Assembly (NCBI GenBank): GCA_964641665.1
Contig: CAZXKO010000038.1
Location: forward strand, 124,001 to 188,000
Direction of reading: 5' to 3'
DNA from: Gp1-AA133 sp964641665
GTDB taxonomy: Bacteria; Acidobacteriota; Terriglobia; Terriglobales; Acidobacteriaceae
Length of the DNA: 64,000 bases
The notes below the pieces were generated by a model. It was not told where the DNA came from, made no database searches, and saw nothing but the letters and a program-made list of their open reading frames with translations. Shown one piece after another: positions 8,836-17,256 of the stretch. Each line of letters starts with the position of its first letter. The stretch's first letter is position 1. The position numbers and the translations under genes are program-made.

Positions 8836-10050
8836 ATGGATGGGATGAGGGACGCGCCAGCGGCGGATCTGGGAACGGCCGAAGAGCTTCGCATGCCTGC
8901 GTCCCTCCGCGTGCGCCGCAAAGTTTTCTATCTGCTCGATTCTCTCGAAATTGGCGGAACGGAGACGCAGGCGGTCGAGTTGGCGTTGCGCCTGCCGGCT
9001 CACGAGTACGAGATCACGTTGGGATGTTTGCGACTGCAGGGCCCGCTCCTTGCCCGGTTCCGTGGATCCGGGGTGAGGGTCCAGGAATTTCATCCCAGGG
9101 GCGGGATCGATTCGCCGGCGGGCCTCTATCAACTTTTGCGGCTGGCGGTGTTTCTGCGGCGGCAGAGATTCGACGTGGTGCACACCCACGATCTTTGGTC
9201 GAACGTCATGGGCGTTCCGGCGGCGCGGCTGGCGGGCGTACCGGCCATTATTTCGAGCCGGCGGGATCTGGCGCACTTCGACTGGTACGAGGGGAAACGG
9301 CGGGTGTGGCTGCGGCGGATCCAGAACCTCTCGAACGTGGTGCTCGCGAACGCGACGCCGATCCGCGACGCCCTGGTTGCGGAAGATGGTTTCGCGCCCG
9401 AGAAACTGCGGGTCATTCACAACGGTGTGGACACCGAGAAATTCCAGCGCGGGAAGCGGGATCGGGAGCGGCTGGTTCCGGGCGCCGGGGACGGGAAGCT
9501 GGTAGTGCTGGTCGGAAACATGCACAGCGACGTGAAGGGGCACCCATGGCTGATTGCGGCAGCGCCCGCCGTGGTGCGGGAGTTCCCCAAGACGCGATTT
9601 GTTTTTGCGGGCGATGGAGAATCACGAGGGACGTTCCAGCAACAGGTGGCCGGGTTGGGCTTACAGCAGAGCTTTGTGTTTCTGGGACGGAGAGACGACA
9701 TTCCCGACGTACTGGCCAGTTGCGACATCGCACTACTTCCGTCGAAGGCAGAAGGGCTGCCGAATGCAGTGCTGGAATATATGGCGGCAGGGTTGCCGAC
9801 GATCGCGAGCCGGGTGGGGGGCAACGCAGAGCTGGTGCAGGATGGGGTGACGGGATTGCTGGTTCCGGCACAGGATTCGGAAGCGCTGTCGAATGCTCTA
9901 CTGTGGTTATTGCGGGATTCGGAGTTGTCGCAAAGGATCGCGTCCGAAGGGCGACGGCTGGCGACCGAGGGTTTCAGCTTCGAACGACTGGTCCGGGAAA
10001 CGGACGAACTCTACACGGAACTTCTGGAGCAGCGCGAAGGCAGACGATAG
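8836..10050 (+). CDS. Glycosyltransferase family 4 protein
   Basis: The product has 404 residues of GT-B fold. About 26 variable residues precede the core start KVFYLLDSLEIGGTETQAVE, a typical GT4 donor-fold beginning with the GG loop. The acceptor domain has DVVHTHDLWSN. The C-terminal domain has FLGRRDDIPDVLASCDIALL and PSKAEGLPNAVLEYMAAGLP, the conserved E-x7-E nucleotide-sugar site. It probably extends an exopolysaccharide repeat unit in the cytoplasm. It is followed 3 bases later by the heparinase-like gene, and four genes run in the same direction to 15470. In-frame starts further in (residues 4 and 20) cannot be excluded because no strong ribosome-binding site is present. Confidence 0.87.
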   Translation: MDGMRDAPAADLGTAEELRMPASLRVRRKVFYLLDSLEIGGTETQAVELALRLPAHEYEITLGCLRLQGPLLARFRGSGVRVQEFHPRGGIDSPAGLYQLLRLAVFLRRQRFDVVHTHDLWSNVMGVPAARLAGVPAIISSRRDLAHFDWYEGKRRVWLRRIQNLSNVVLANATPIRDALVAEDGFAPEKLRVIHNGVDTEKFQRGKRDRERLVPGAGDGKLVVLVGNMHSDVKGHPWLIAAAPAVVREFPKTRFVFAGDGESRGTFQQQVAGLGLQQSFVFLGRRDDIPDVLASCDIALLPSKAEGLPNAVLEYMAAGLPTIASRVGGNAELVQDGVTGLLVPAQDSEALSNALLWLLRDSELSQRIASEGRRLATEGFSFERLVRETDELYTELLEQREGRR

Positions 10051-10053
10051 GCG

Positions 10054-12423
10054 ATGGCGAAGACATCCCAATGGGCGCGTCGCATGGCTCGGCTGCGGTC
10101 GATGAGCGGGGAGGAACTCTTCGATCGGGTGCGGCAGCAGGTTACGGCGCGAATCGATGCGATGCGTTGCAAGAGGGGACATGACCTTGCCGGAGAACTT
10201 CCTGAGAGCTTGGGTGTAGGGGGACGATTTTTCTTCACGCAGTCCGAGGTTGAAGGGCTATGCAAGGTGCTGAAGCAGCAGTTTCCGGCTGCGGCGGCGG
10301 ACATCGTGGCGCGGGCGAGGCGGATTTTGCGGCACCGGTTCGATTTATTGGGGTACGAAAATCTGGACTATGGCGCAGAGATCGATTGGCACCTGGACCC
10401 GGTACATGGCAACCGGGGCCCGACGAAGCCATGGTTCAAGGTCAACTACCTGGACTTCGAGGAAGTGGGGGACTCGAAGATCACCTGGGAACTGAACCGG
10501 CACCAGCATCTGGTGACGCTGGCAAAGGCCTACCGGCTGACGGGGGATGACAGGTTTGCACACGAGCTGGTTGCGCAGTGGCAACACTGGCAAAAGGCAA
10601 ATCCATATCCCATCGGGATGAACTGGGCGAGCAGCCTAGAAGTGGCATTCCGGAGTCTGTCGTGGATATGGGTGTACTTCCTACTGGGAGACAGCCAGGT
10701 GATGACGGCCGAATTGCGCCGGCAGTGGATGCGGGCGTTGGTGTTCAGCGGACGGCACGTCGAAGCTTACCTTTCAACTTATTTTTCGCCGAACACCCAT
10801 CTGCTGGGGGAGGCGGTGGCGCTGTTCTTTCTGGGCACGCTATTTCCGCAGTTGCGGAGGGCCGCCCGCTGGAAGCAGCGGGGATGGGAGATTGTGCTGC
10901 ACTCGGCGGCGACGCAGGTTCGGGGCGACGGGTTTTATTTCGAGCAGTCGACCTACTATCACGTGTATGCGTTGGATCTGTTCCTGCATGCGCGCACGCT
11001 GGCGGCCGTGAACGATGTTGCCATATCGGCGGCGTTCGACGCGGTGATCCTCAAGATGCTCGATGCCTTGTGCCTGCTGGGCAGAGGCGGGGTTGTGGCG
11101 AGGCTGGGCGACGACGATGGCGGGCGCGTGTTTGACTCCCGGCGCAACCGGGCGGAGCACATGCTGGACCCGCTCAGTACGGGAGCGGTCTTGTTTGGGC
11201 GGGGAGACTACAAGTTCGTTGTGGGAGCACTGCGAGAAGAGACGCTGTGGTTGCTGGGGACGCGAGGACTGCGCGAGTTCGAAGAACTCAAGAGCAGCGA
11301 ACCGTCGGTGGCGTCGGCTGCTTTGCGGGAGAGCGGCCTTTACCTGATGGCGGACGCAGAGACCGGGCAGCAGTTGACCATTGATGCCGGGCCACACGGC
11401 CCAGGGCACGGGCACGCGGATGCCTTGAGCCTGAGCCTGGTGCGAAACGGCCGTGTACTGCTCATGGATCCAGGGACGTATGAGTACGCGGGGCTGGGTG
11501 AGGAAAGGGCGCGATATCGTGGAACCGGGGCGCACAACACGATGCGAGTAGATGGGTTGGATCAAGCGGAAGGTGCAGGCCCGTTTGGCTGGGCGAACCC
11601 GCCCAGTGTGTGCGCAGAACGCTGGGTGGCGGCACAACAATTTGATTTGTTGGCCGGCCGTCATGATGGGTATTCGCGCTTAACGGAACCGGTCGAGCAC
11701 CAGCGCTGGGTGTTTCATCGCAAGGGGCAGTTCTGGCTGGTGCGGGACGTGGCGACTGGGCAGGGAAAGCATCTACTGGAGTTGACGTGGCACCTGGGGC
11801 CGGCGCTGTCACCGGTTTCGACCAAAGATAATTTGTTTGCCGACGGGCCGGACACTCTTGGTCTGGTCACGGTGGAGGGGCACGGGTGGTGGCAGAGCGG
11901 TGACCGGGGCAACTGGTCTCCGGTGTACGGACGCGCGGAGCGCGCGACGGTGCTTACCTTCGGCTCGACGACGGGATTGCCTGCCGAGTTTGTAACGCTG
12001 CTGGTGCCGGATGCAAGTTTGCACGCGGGGATAGGACGGCTAGAGCGAGTGGCGAGTGGCGCGGCGGTCCACGGCTACCGGTACACGCGGGAAGGGCAGG
12101 AGCACCAGTTTTTCTTCGCGAACGCAGAAGGTGCATGGAGGCTGGGGAACTGGACGAGTGACGCGCGTTTTCTCTACTGGTCGTGGGATCGGGGACGAGA
12201 TTTGCGTGTCCTCGTTCTGTGTGGGGGTGCGTATGCGGAGATCGGAGGCTCGCGGGTGGTCACGAGTGAGACAGCGGTGGATTACGCTGAGGTGGTGAGT
12301 GCCGCCGGCAAGACAGAATTGTTTTCCTCTGCTCCGGAGCAGGTGACTCTGCGGGAATCGCTGGATCGAGTGGAGATGGAATTCGCGGCGTTGAACAATG
12401 ACCTGAAACGGACGGGCATGTAG
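10054..12423 (+). CDS. Heparinase II/III family protein (alginate-lyase-like)
   Basis: The product has 789 residues. An N-terminal helical (alpha/alpha toroid) region holds the HeparII_III_N-like segment NRHQHLVTLAKAYRLTGDDR and the NWASSLEVAFRSLSW motif. A beta-sheet C-terminal half contains the signature GPHGPGHGHADALSLSL at about residues 448-464, where the His residues bind metal or act in catalysis, followed by LLMDPGTYEY. The family cleaves uronic-acid polysaccharides by beta-elimination. Members in exopolysaccharide loci usually trim or edit the polymer. No signal peptide is seen, although members often act in the periplasm. It pairs logically with the AlgD-like uronate-forming dehydrogenase upstream. 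The gaps to its neighbours are 3 and 2 bases. Confidence 0.87.
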   Translation: MAKTSQWARRMARLRSMSGEELFDRVRQQVTARIDAMRCKRGHDLAGELPESLGVGGRFFFTQSEVEGLCKVLKQQFPAAAADIVARARRILRHRFDLLGYENLDYGAEIDWHLDPVHGNRGPTKPWFKVNYLDFEEVGDSKITWELNRHQHLVTLAKAYRLTGDDRFAHELVAQWQHWQKANPYPIGMNWASSLEVAFRSLSWIWVYFLLGDSQVMTAELRRQWMRALVFSGRHVEAYLSTYFSPNTHLLGEAVALFFLGTLFPQLRRAARWKQRGWEIVLHSAATQVRGDGFYFEQSTYYHVYALDLFLHARTLAAVNDVAISAAFDAVILKMLDALCLLGRGGVVARLGDDDGGRVFDSRRNRAEHMLDPLSTGAVLFGRGDYKFVVGALREETLWLLGTRGLREFEELKSSEPSVASAALRESGLYLMADAETGQQLTIDAGPHGPGHGHADALSLSLVRNGRVLLMDPGTYEYAGLGEERARYRGTGAHNTMRVDGLDQAEGAGPFGWANPPSVCAERWVAAQQFDLLAGRHDGYSRLTEPVEHQRWVFHRKGQFWLVRDVATGQGKHLLELTWHLGPALSPVSTKDNLFADGPDTLGLVTVEGHGWWQSGDRGNWSPVYGRAERATVLTFGSTTGLPAEFVTLLVPDASLHAGIGRLERVASGAAVHGYRYTREGQEHQFFFANAEGAWRLGNWTSDARFLYWSWDRGRDLRVLVLCGGAYAEIGGSRVVTSETAVDYAEVVSAAGKTELFSSAPEQVTLRESLDRVEMEFAALNNDLKRTGM

Positions 12424-12425
12424 TC

Positions 12426-14366
12426 ATGTGTGGAATCTGCGGAATCTTTTATATCGACCGGGCGCGGCGGGTGGAGCGGGAAACGCTGGCGGAGATGAAC
12501 CAGCGGATCGTACACCGGGGGCCCGATGACGACGGCTTCCTGGTGGAGGGGAATGTCGGGCTGGCGATGCGCCGCTTGAGCATCATCGACATTCGAACCG
12601 GGCACCAGCCGATCGCGAATGAGGATGAGAACCTCTGGATCGTCTATAACGGCGAACTCTACAACCACCAGGAACTGCGCAAGGATCTGGAGAAGCGGGG
12701 GCACCGCTACCGCACCAAGAGCGACACGGAGACGATTGTCCACCTGTACGAGGAGTACGGGCGCGACTGCGTGAAGTACCTGCGTGGCATGTTCGCGTTT
12801 GCGATCTGGGACCGGCCGAAACGGCAGTTGTTCATCGCGCGCGACCGGCTGGGGATTAAGCCTCTTTACTACCGCTACGACGGGAAAACACTGCTGTTTG
12901 GTTCCGAGATCAAGGCGATTCTCGCCTACCCCGTCGTGAAGGCAGAGTTTAACCGGGGCGCGCTCGCGGAGTACCTGGCGTTCGGGTACGTCGCAGGGGC
13001 AGAGACGATGTACGGCGGGATTCAGAAACTCCTGCCCGGGCACACGCTCGAACTCGATGAACGGAGCGAGATGAAGGTGTCGCGCTATTGGGATCTGGAG
13101 GTCAGGGGCGACGAGGGGACACAACCCCGCAGTCACTACGTCGAACGGTATCGGGAATTGCTGGAAAGCTGCGTTTCCAGCCACCTGATGAGCGATGTGC
13201 CGCTGGGTGTGTTCCTGAGCGGCGGTCTGGATTCGAGCGTGGTGGCGGCTTTGACGACCAAGATCCGCAAGGAGCCGATTGAGACCTTCGCGGTCGGGTA
13301 CGGGGAAGCAGCGTTCAGCGAGCTTCCGTTTGCGCGCGCGGTGGCAAAGCACATTGGGTCGAAGCACCACGAAGTGCGGTTGAGCCGTGAAGAATTCTTC
13401 CAGACATTGCCGCGTTTAATCTGGCACGAAGATGAGCCGATCGTATGGCCGTCGAGCGTCTCGCTGTATTTTGTGGCGCGGCTGGCGCGCGAGCGAGTGA
13501 CGGTGGTGCTGACGGGAGAGGGCAGCGACGAGACCCTGGCAGGCTACACGCGTTACCCGTGGACGTTGCTCAATTCACGCCTGGACGGGGTTTACCGGGC
13601 TGTGACCCCGGACGTGCTACGGCGAATGGTGCGCAGCGGAATACGGGGCGGGCCGTTGCCGGCGGCGTTGCACCGCAAGCTGGAACACACGTTCTTGGGG
13701 CGGGATGGGGCATCCTGGCCATCATTTTATTTCGACAATTTCTATTCGGCCTTTTCAGGGGCGGAGCAGGATGAGCTGTTGACGGCGGATGCGAAGCGGC
13801 GCGGGGGCGATCCCTATGCGGGATCGATGCAATACTGGAATGCCTCGTCGGGCGATCTGCTGCACCGGCTGCTCTACACCGACATCAAGACGTATCTGGT
13901 GGAGTTGCTGATGAAGCAGGACCAGATGAGCATGGCGGCTTCCATCGAAAGCCGGGTGCCGTTTCTGGATCACGAGCTGGTGGAGTTCACGGCCACGATT
14001 CCTGCGAGATACGAGGTGGAAGGTCTGGCGGGAAAATTCATTCTGAAATTGGCGGTGGAGGATCTGCTTCCGCGCGAAATCGTGTACCGGCAGAAGATGG
14101 GATTTCCGACACCGTGGGCCTACTGGCTGGCAGGGCCGCAGCTGGAGGCCCTGGAACAATTACTGCTCGAACCGCGGACGGTCGAGCGGGGGCACTTCCG
14201 CGCGGAGATCGTCAAACGACTTTTTGCGGAGCACCGGGCGGGGCGTCGCGATCACGGGAACCGTATTTGGCGGCTGCTGAACCTGGAACTCTGGCAACGA
14301 GTGTGCCTGGAGGGAGAATCGGTTGACGAAGCTGCGCAACCGCAGAATGCAGTCGCCTTGCGATGA
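12426..14366 (+). CDS. asnB: Asparagine synthase (glutamine-hydrolysing) type amidotransferase
   Basis: The product has 646 residues. The mature N-terminal Cys (MCGICG) is the class II glutaminase nucleophile, with HRGPDDDG and YNGELYNH glutamine-site motifs after it. The C-terminal synthetase domain carries the ATP pyrophosphatase P-loop SGGLDSSVVAAL at about residues 262-273 and GEGSDE further on. In exopolysaccharide loci this AsnB family is often annotated as an exosortase-system amidotransferase and may amidate a uronic acid rather than aspartate. The neighbouring uronate dehydrogenase makes that plausible here, but it is inference. The start is 2 bases after the preceding stop, so translation is probably coupled. 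Confidence 0.9.
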   Translation: MCGICGIFYIDRARRVERETLAEMNQRIVHRGPDDDGFLVEGNVGLAMRRLSIIDIRTGHQPIANEDENLWIVYNGELYNHQELRKDLEKRGHRYRTKSDTETIVHLYEEYGRDCVKYLRGMFAFAIWDRPKRQLFIARDRLGIKPLYYRYDGKTLLFGSEIKAILAYPVVKAEFNRGALAEYLAFGYVAGAETMYGGIQKLLPGHTLELDERSEMKVSRYWDLEVRGDEGTQPRSHYVERYRELLESCVSSHLMSDVPLGVFLSGGLDSSVVAALTTKIRKEPIETFAVGYGEAAFSELPFARAVAKHIGSKHHEVRLSREEFFQTLPRLIWHEDEPIVWPSSVSLYFVARLARERVTVVLTGEGSDETLAGYTRYPWTLLNSRLDGVYRAVTPDVLRRMVRSGIRGGPLPAALHRKLEHTFLGRDGASWPSFYFDNFYSAFSGAEQDELLTADAKRRGGDPYAGSMQYWNASSGDLLHRLLYTDIKTYLVELLMKQDQMSMAASIESRVPFLDHELVEFTATIPARYEVEGLAGKFILKLAVEDLLPREIVYRQKMGFPTPWAYWLAGPQLEALEQLLLEPRTVERGHFRAEIVKRLFAEHRAGRRDHGNRIWRLLNLELWQRVCLEGESVDEAAQPQNAVALR

Positions 14367-14405
14367 CGTTTCCGCTTTTGAACCCATGAGAGTAGGTGGC
14401 TGAAA

Positions 14406-15470
14406 TTGTCGATGCTCAGAGGCATCAAACGTACGACTTTGCGCTCGCTGAAGGCTGCCGGCATCTTCGAGCGGGTCGCCGACAGCCGGTGGAGGCGGGA
14501 ACGGCTGCTGATCCTTTGCTATCACGGCACCTCGATCGAAGACGAGCATTTGTGGAGGCCGGGGTTATATATCGAGCCCACGGTGCTGGAACAGCGCCTG
14601 AAGATTCTAAAGACGGGCGGTTACACGGTGTTGCCGCTGGGGGAAGGGCTGCAGCGACTGCAGGCTGGAAGCCTGCCGGCACGAAGCGTGGCGCTTACCT
14701 TCGATGATGGTCCCTATGATTTTTACAGGCAGGCATACCCGCTTTTGAAGCGCTACGGGTATCCGGTGACGGTGTACCAGACGACCTACTACACCGATTA
14801 CGAGCGGCCGATATTCAATCTGATTTGCTCTTACCTGTTGTGGAAGCGACGGGGAGAAATCATTGCAGATGGGCGGGAACTGGGCTTGACGCAGCCGATG
14901 GATCTGCGCACGGAGAGTGGGCGTCACCAGGTGGTCGTCAGCTTGCTGGAGCTTTCTGTGCGGCAACAGATGACGGGTGCGGAAAAGGATGCGCTAGCGG
15001 CGCGGCTGGCAAAATTTCTGGGAATCGATTACGACGCGCTGGTGGCAAAGAGGATCATGCAGCTGATGAACGGCCGTGAGGTGAAGGAAATAGCCAGCAA
15101 GGGCGTGGACATCCAGCTGCATACGCATCGTCATCGGACGCCCGAGGACGAAAACCTGTTTCGCCGGGAGATCCGCGACAACCGGGAGCGGATTCAGGCA
15201 TTGATTTCGTCGACGCCGGTGCATTTCTGTTATCCGAGCGGGGTGTACCGGCCGGAGTTCTTGCAGTGGCTGGCCGCGGAGCAAGTGGTGTCGGCGACGA
15301 CTTGTGATTCCGGGCTAGCGAGCCGACAGAGTGAGAGGCTCCTTATGCCGCGGTTCATCGATAACCAGTACCGCACGTCGGTGGATTTCGAGAGCTGGAT
15401 TTCGGGGGTGGGGTCCTTGCTGGCCGTGCGGCCTGCGGCTACGCAGAGGTATGTGCCGATGGAAGTGTGA
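14406..15470 (+). CDS. Polysaccharide deacetylase family protein
   Basis: The product has 354 residues. The NodB-type core starts at LILCYHGTS. It has the catalytic/metal Asp motif ALTFDDGPYDFY at about residues 96-107, the metal-binding HTHRH motif at about residue 237, and CYPSGVYRPEF later. An unusually long insert (about residues 125-225) separates the first two motifs. It probably removes acetyl groups from N-acetylated or O-acetylated exopolysaccharide sugars. The start is a TTG at 14406 with AGGTGG 6 bases upstream; an ATG two codons later is possible. It is the last gene of block 1, 39 bases after asnB. Confidence 0.86.
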   Translation: MSMLRGIKRTTLRSLKAAGIFERVADSRWRRERLLILCYHGTSIEDEHLWRPGLYIEPTVLEQRLKILKTGGYTVLPLGEGLQRLQAGSLPARSVALTFDDGPYDFYRQAYPLLKRYGYPVTVYQTTYYTDYERPIFNLICSYLLWKRRGEIIADGRELGLTQPMDLRTESGRHQVVVSLLELSVRQQMTGAEKDALAARLAKFLGIDYDALVAKRIMQLMNGREVKEIASKGVDIQLHTHRHRTPEDENLFRREIRDNRERIQALISSTPVHFCYPSGVYRPEFLQWLAAEQVVSATTCDSGLASRQSERLLMPRFIDNQYRTSVDFESWISGVGSLLAVRPAATQRYVPMEV

Positions 15471-15603
15471 GGGGCTTGCCGAAGGTAGGGTCGGCCGCTG
15501 GCGGTTGGGAGACAAGTCGGCCGAGGGCAAGGATGCCTTCAGGACAGCCGGCAAGACCTTTCGACGTAGCTCGGGGCAGGTTGCCGGCGCTACAAAAACA
15601 TGG

Positions 15604-16401
15604 CTACCGTACGGGATGCATGTGGGGGGCGAGCTGGGTTAGCAATTCCTGATGCAGATTCGGGGCGCTGGCAATCAGGCCGGACAGAAGGGGATTCTGG
15701 TTGTTCGCGGCGAAGGGAGTTTTCTCCAGGGTGGCGACGCAGCCACCGGAGCTCAGGACCAGCGCGGCGCCCGCGGCCACGTCCCACTCGTTCTTGGGAG
15801 TCAGCGTGAAAGTTGCGTCGGCGAGGCCAGCAGAAACGAGCGCCAGCTTGTAAGCTACCGAACCCATCGCCTTGATGTGCATGGGCCCGTTTTCAAACTG
15901 CTTCCATTCTCCACGCTTCACTTCGCTGCGGCTGGCGAGGACAACGGCGCCATCCAAGCTGGAGCGCGAGCTGGCGCGGGCAGGCTCGCCATTGTAGAGC
16001 ACGCCCACGTCGATGGCCCCGGTGAAAGTTTCACCGCTGGCCGGGTTGCAGATACCGCCTGCAACGGGGCGGCCGTCTTGCACGAATCCAATGGAAACGC
16101 AAAACTCCGGGATCCCTTTTACGAACTCGCGGGTGCCATCCAGCGGGTCGACCACCCACACGTGAGATTTGGAGAGACGGGAGAGATCATCGACACTCTC
16201 CTCGGAGAGCCAGCCTTCGCCGCTGCGCAGCAGGCTCTGGCGGAGGACGGCGTCGATGGCACGGTCGGCTTCGGTGACGGGGTCGTGGCCAGCCTTGAAC
16301 TCGGCATCAATCGCGCCGGGGGTAAAGCGACTGAACACGGTACGGGCATCGCCAAGTGCGGCTGCGATTCGGTCCAAGATGTCAGAGTATGAAGAAGTCA
16401 T
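15604..16401 (-). CDS. cysQ: Inositol-monophosphatase family, 3'(2'),5'-bisphosphate nucleotidase (CysQ-like)
   Basis: The product has 265 residues. It has all the FIG-superfamily metal motifs: DPVTEADRAID, LSEES (Glu pair), VVDPLDGTREF and the C-terminal EWDVAAGAALVLSSGG. CysQ hydrolyses 3'-phosphoadenosine 5'-phosphate (PAP), or PAPS, to AMP or APS, relieving the PAP left after PAPS use. The assignment to CysQ rather than a plain inositol phosphatase rests on its place as third gene of an operon with ATP sulfurylase/APS kinase. It starts 25 bases after the permease stop. It is convergent with the polysaccharide deacetylase gene. Confidence 0.82.
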   Translation of the reverse strand: MTSSYSDILDRIAAALGDARTVFSRFTPGAIDAEFKAGHDPVTEADRAIDAVLRQSLLRSGEGWLSEESVDDLSRLSKSHVWVVDPLDGTREFVKGIPEFCVSIGFVQDGRPVAGGICNPASGETFTGAIDVGVLYNGEPARASSRSSLDGAVVLASRSEVKRGEWKQFENGPMHIKAMGSVAYKLALVSAGLADATFTLTPKNEWDVAAGAALVLSSGGCVATLEKTPFAANNQNPLLSGLIASAPNLHQELLTQLAPHMHPVR

Positions 16402-16426
16402 TGGTCCTGGATGCTGCCGGGAGAAC

Positions 16427-17197
16427 TTATGCCCAAAGCATTCTTGCCCCTGTGATCAAGAGGACGAAACACAAAATCCGTCGCAGCCAGAGCACGGGCA
16501 CGCGCGTGCTCAAATGAGAACCAAGCAGTCCGCCGGGGATGGAGCCGATCAGCAAGGCCGCGACCAGTCTGGGATCCACATTGCCCAGGCGGAAATGAAG
16601 GAATCCGGTGACGCCGGTGAGCAGGACGGCGTGGACAATGTCGGTTCCAACATTGACCTTGGGGGGATAACTGTAAAAGAGCAGCAGCATCATCATGATG
16701 ATGCTGCCCGAGCCCACCGAGGTCATGCCGACCAGGAAGCCGGAGCACAGGCCGATGATGGTCATGCCGGCGAAGGAACTGAGGGTGGGCGGGCGGTTGG
16801 CCATGCGCTCTTCGATGCGGGTCTGAAACATCAGCAGCAGCGGAATGCAGACCAGAAGGATACCGATGGCCAGCTTGATGAGGTGGTTGACACCGTCTCC
16901 GTACACGTGGCGGAGATGGGTGAGGTAGGCGACACCGGCGGCGGACCCAGGAACGCTGCCGAAGGCGAGAGCGAGCACCACCTTGCGGCGCACCGTGCCG
17001 CGGTTGAGATGCACGATGCTGGCGGGGATTTTGGTGAAGAAATTGAAGAGCGCATCCGAGCCGACGGCCATGATCGCGGGGACTCGGAGGCCGAAGATGA
17101 GGATGGGCAGCAGCAGAACGCCGCCGCCCAGGCCGGTCAGGCCGATGAGAGTGCCTACCATAAAGCCAACCAGGATTTTGACAGCAATCAAGACCAT
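16427..17197 (-). CDS. TauE/SafE family permease (sulfite/organosulfonate exporter type)
   Basis: The product has 256 residues and is almost wholly hydrophobic, with about eight predicted membrane segments. The two internally similar halves are typical of TauE/SafE (DUF81) proteins: GFMVGTLIGLTGLGGGVLLL near the N-terminus and GFLVGMTSVGSGSIIMMMLL near the middle, each with a Gly-rich re-entrant motif. Family members move sulfite, sulfoacetate or similar anions across the inner membrane. Its place between the ATP sulfurylase/APS kinase and cysQ genes suggests sulfate uptake or sulfite export. The direction of transport cannot be read from sequence. It starts 59 bases downstream of the sulfurylase stop. 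Confidence 0.85.
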   Translation of the reverse strand: MVLIAVKILVGFMVGTLIGLTGLGGGVLLLPILIFGLRVPAIMAVGSDALFNFFTKIPASIVHLNRGTVRRKVVLALAFGSVPGSAAGVAYLTHLRHVYGDGVNHLIKLAIGILLVCIPLLLMFQTRIEERMANRPPTLSSFAGMTIIGLCSGFLVGMTSVGSGSIIMMMLLLFYSYPPKVNVGTDIVHAVLLTGVTGFLHFRLGNVDPRLVAALLIGSIPGGLLGSHLSTRVPVLWLRRILCFVLLITGARMLWA

Positions 17198-17256
17198 GGC
17201 AAAAGGCGCCGAACTTCGCGCTTACAGAGTGAAGTCTCCCCTGAGATTGATTTCGG

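Noticed and set aside
12282..13370. 362-codon ORF antisense to asnB
   Set aside because: The AsnB frame carries all catalytic motifs; the antisense frame has none.
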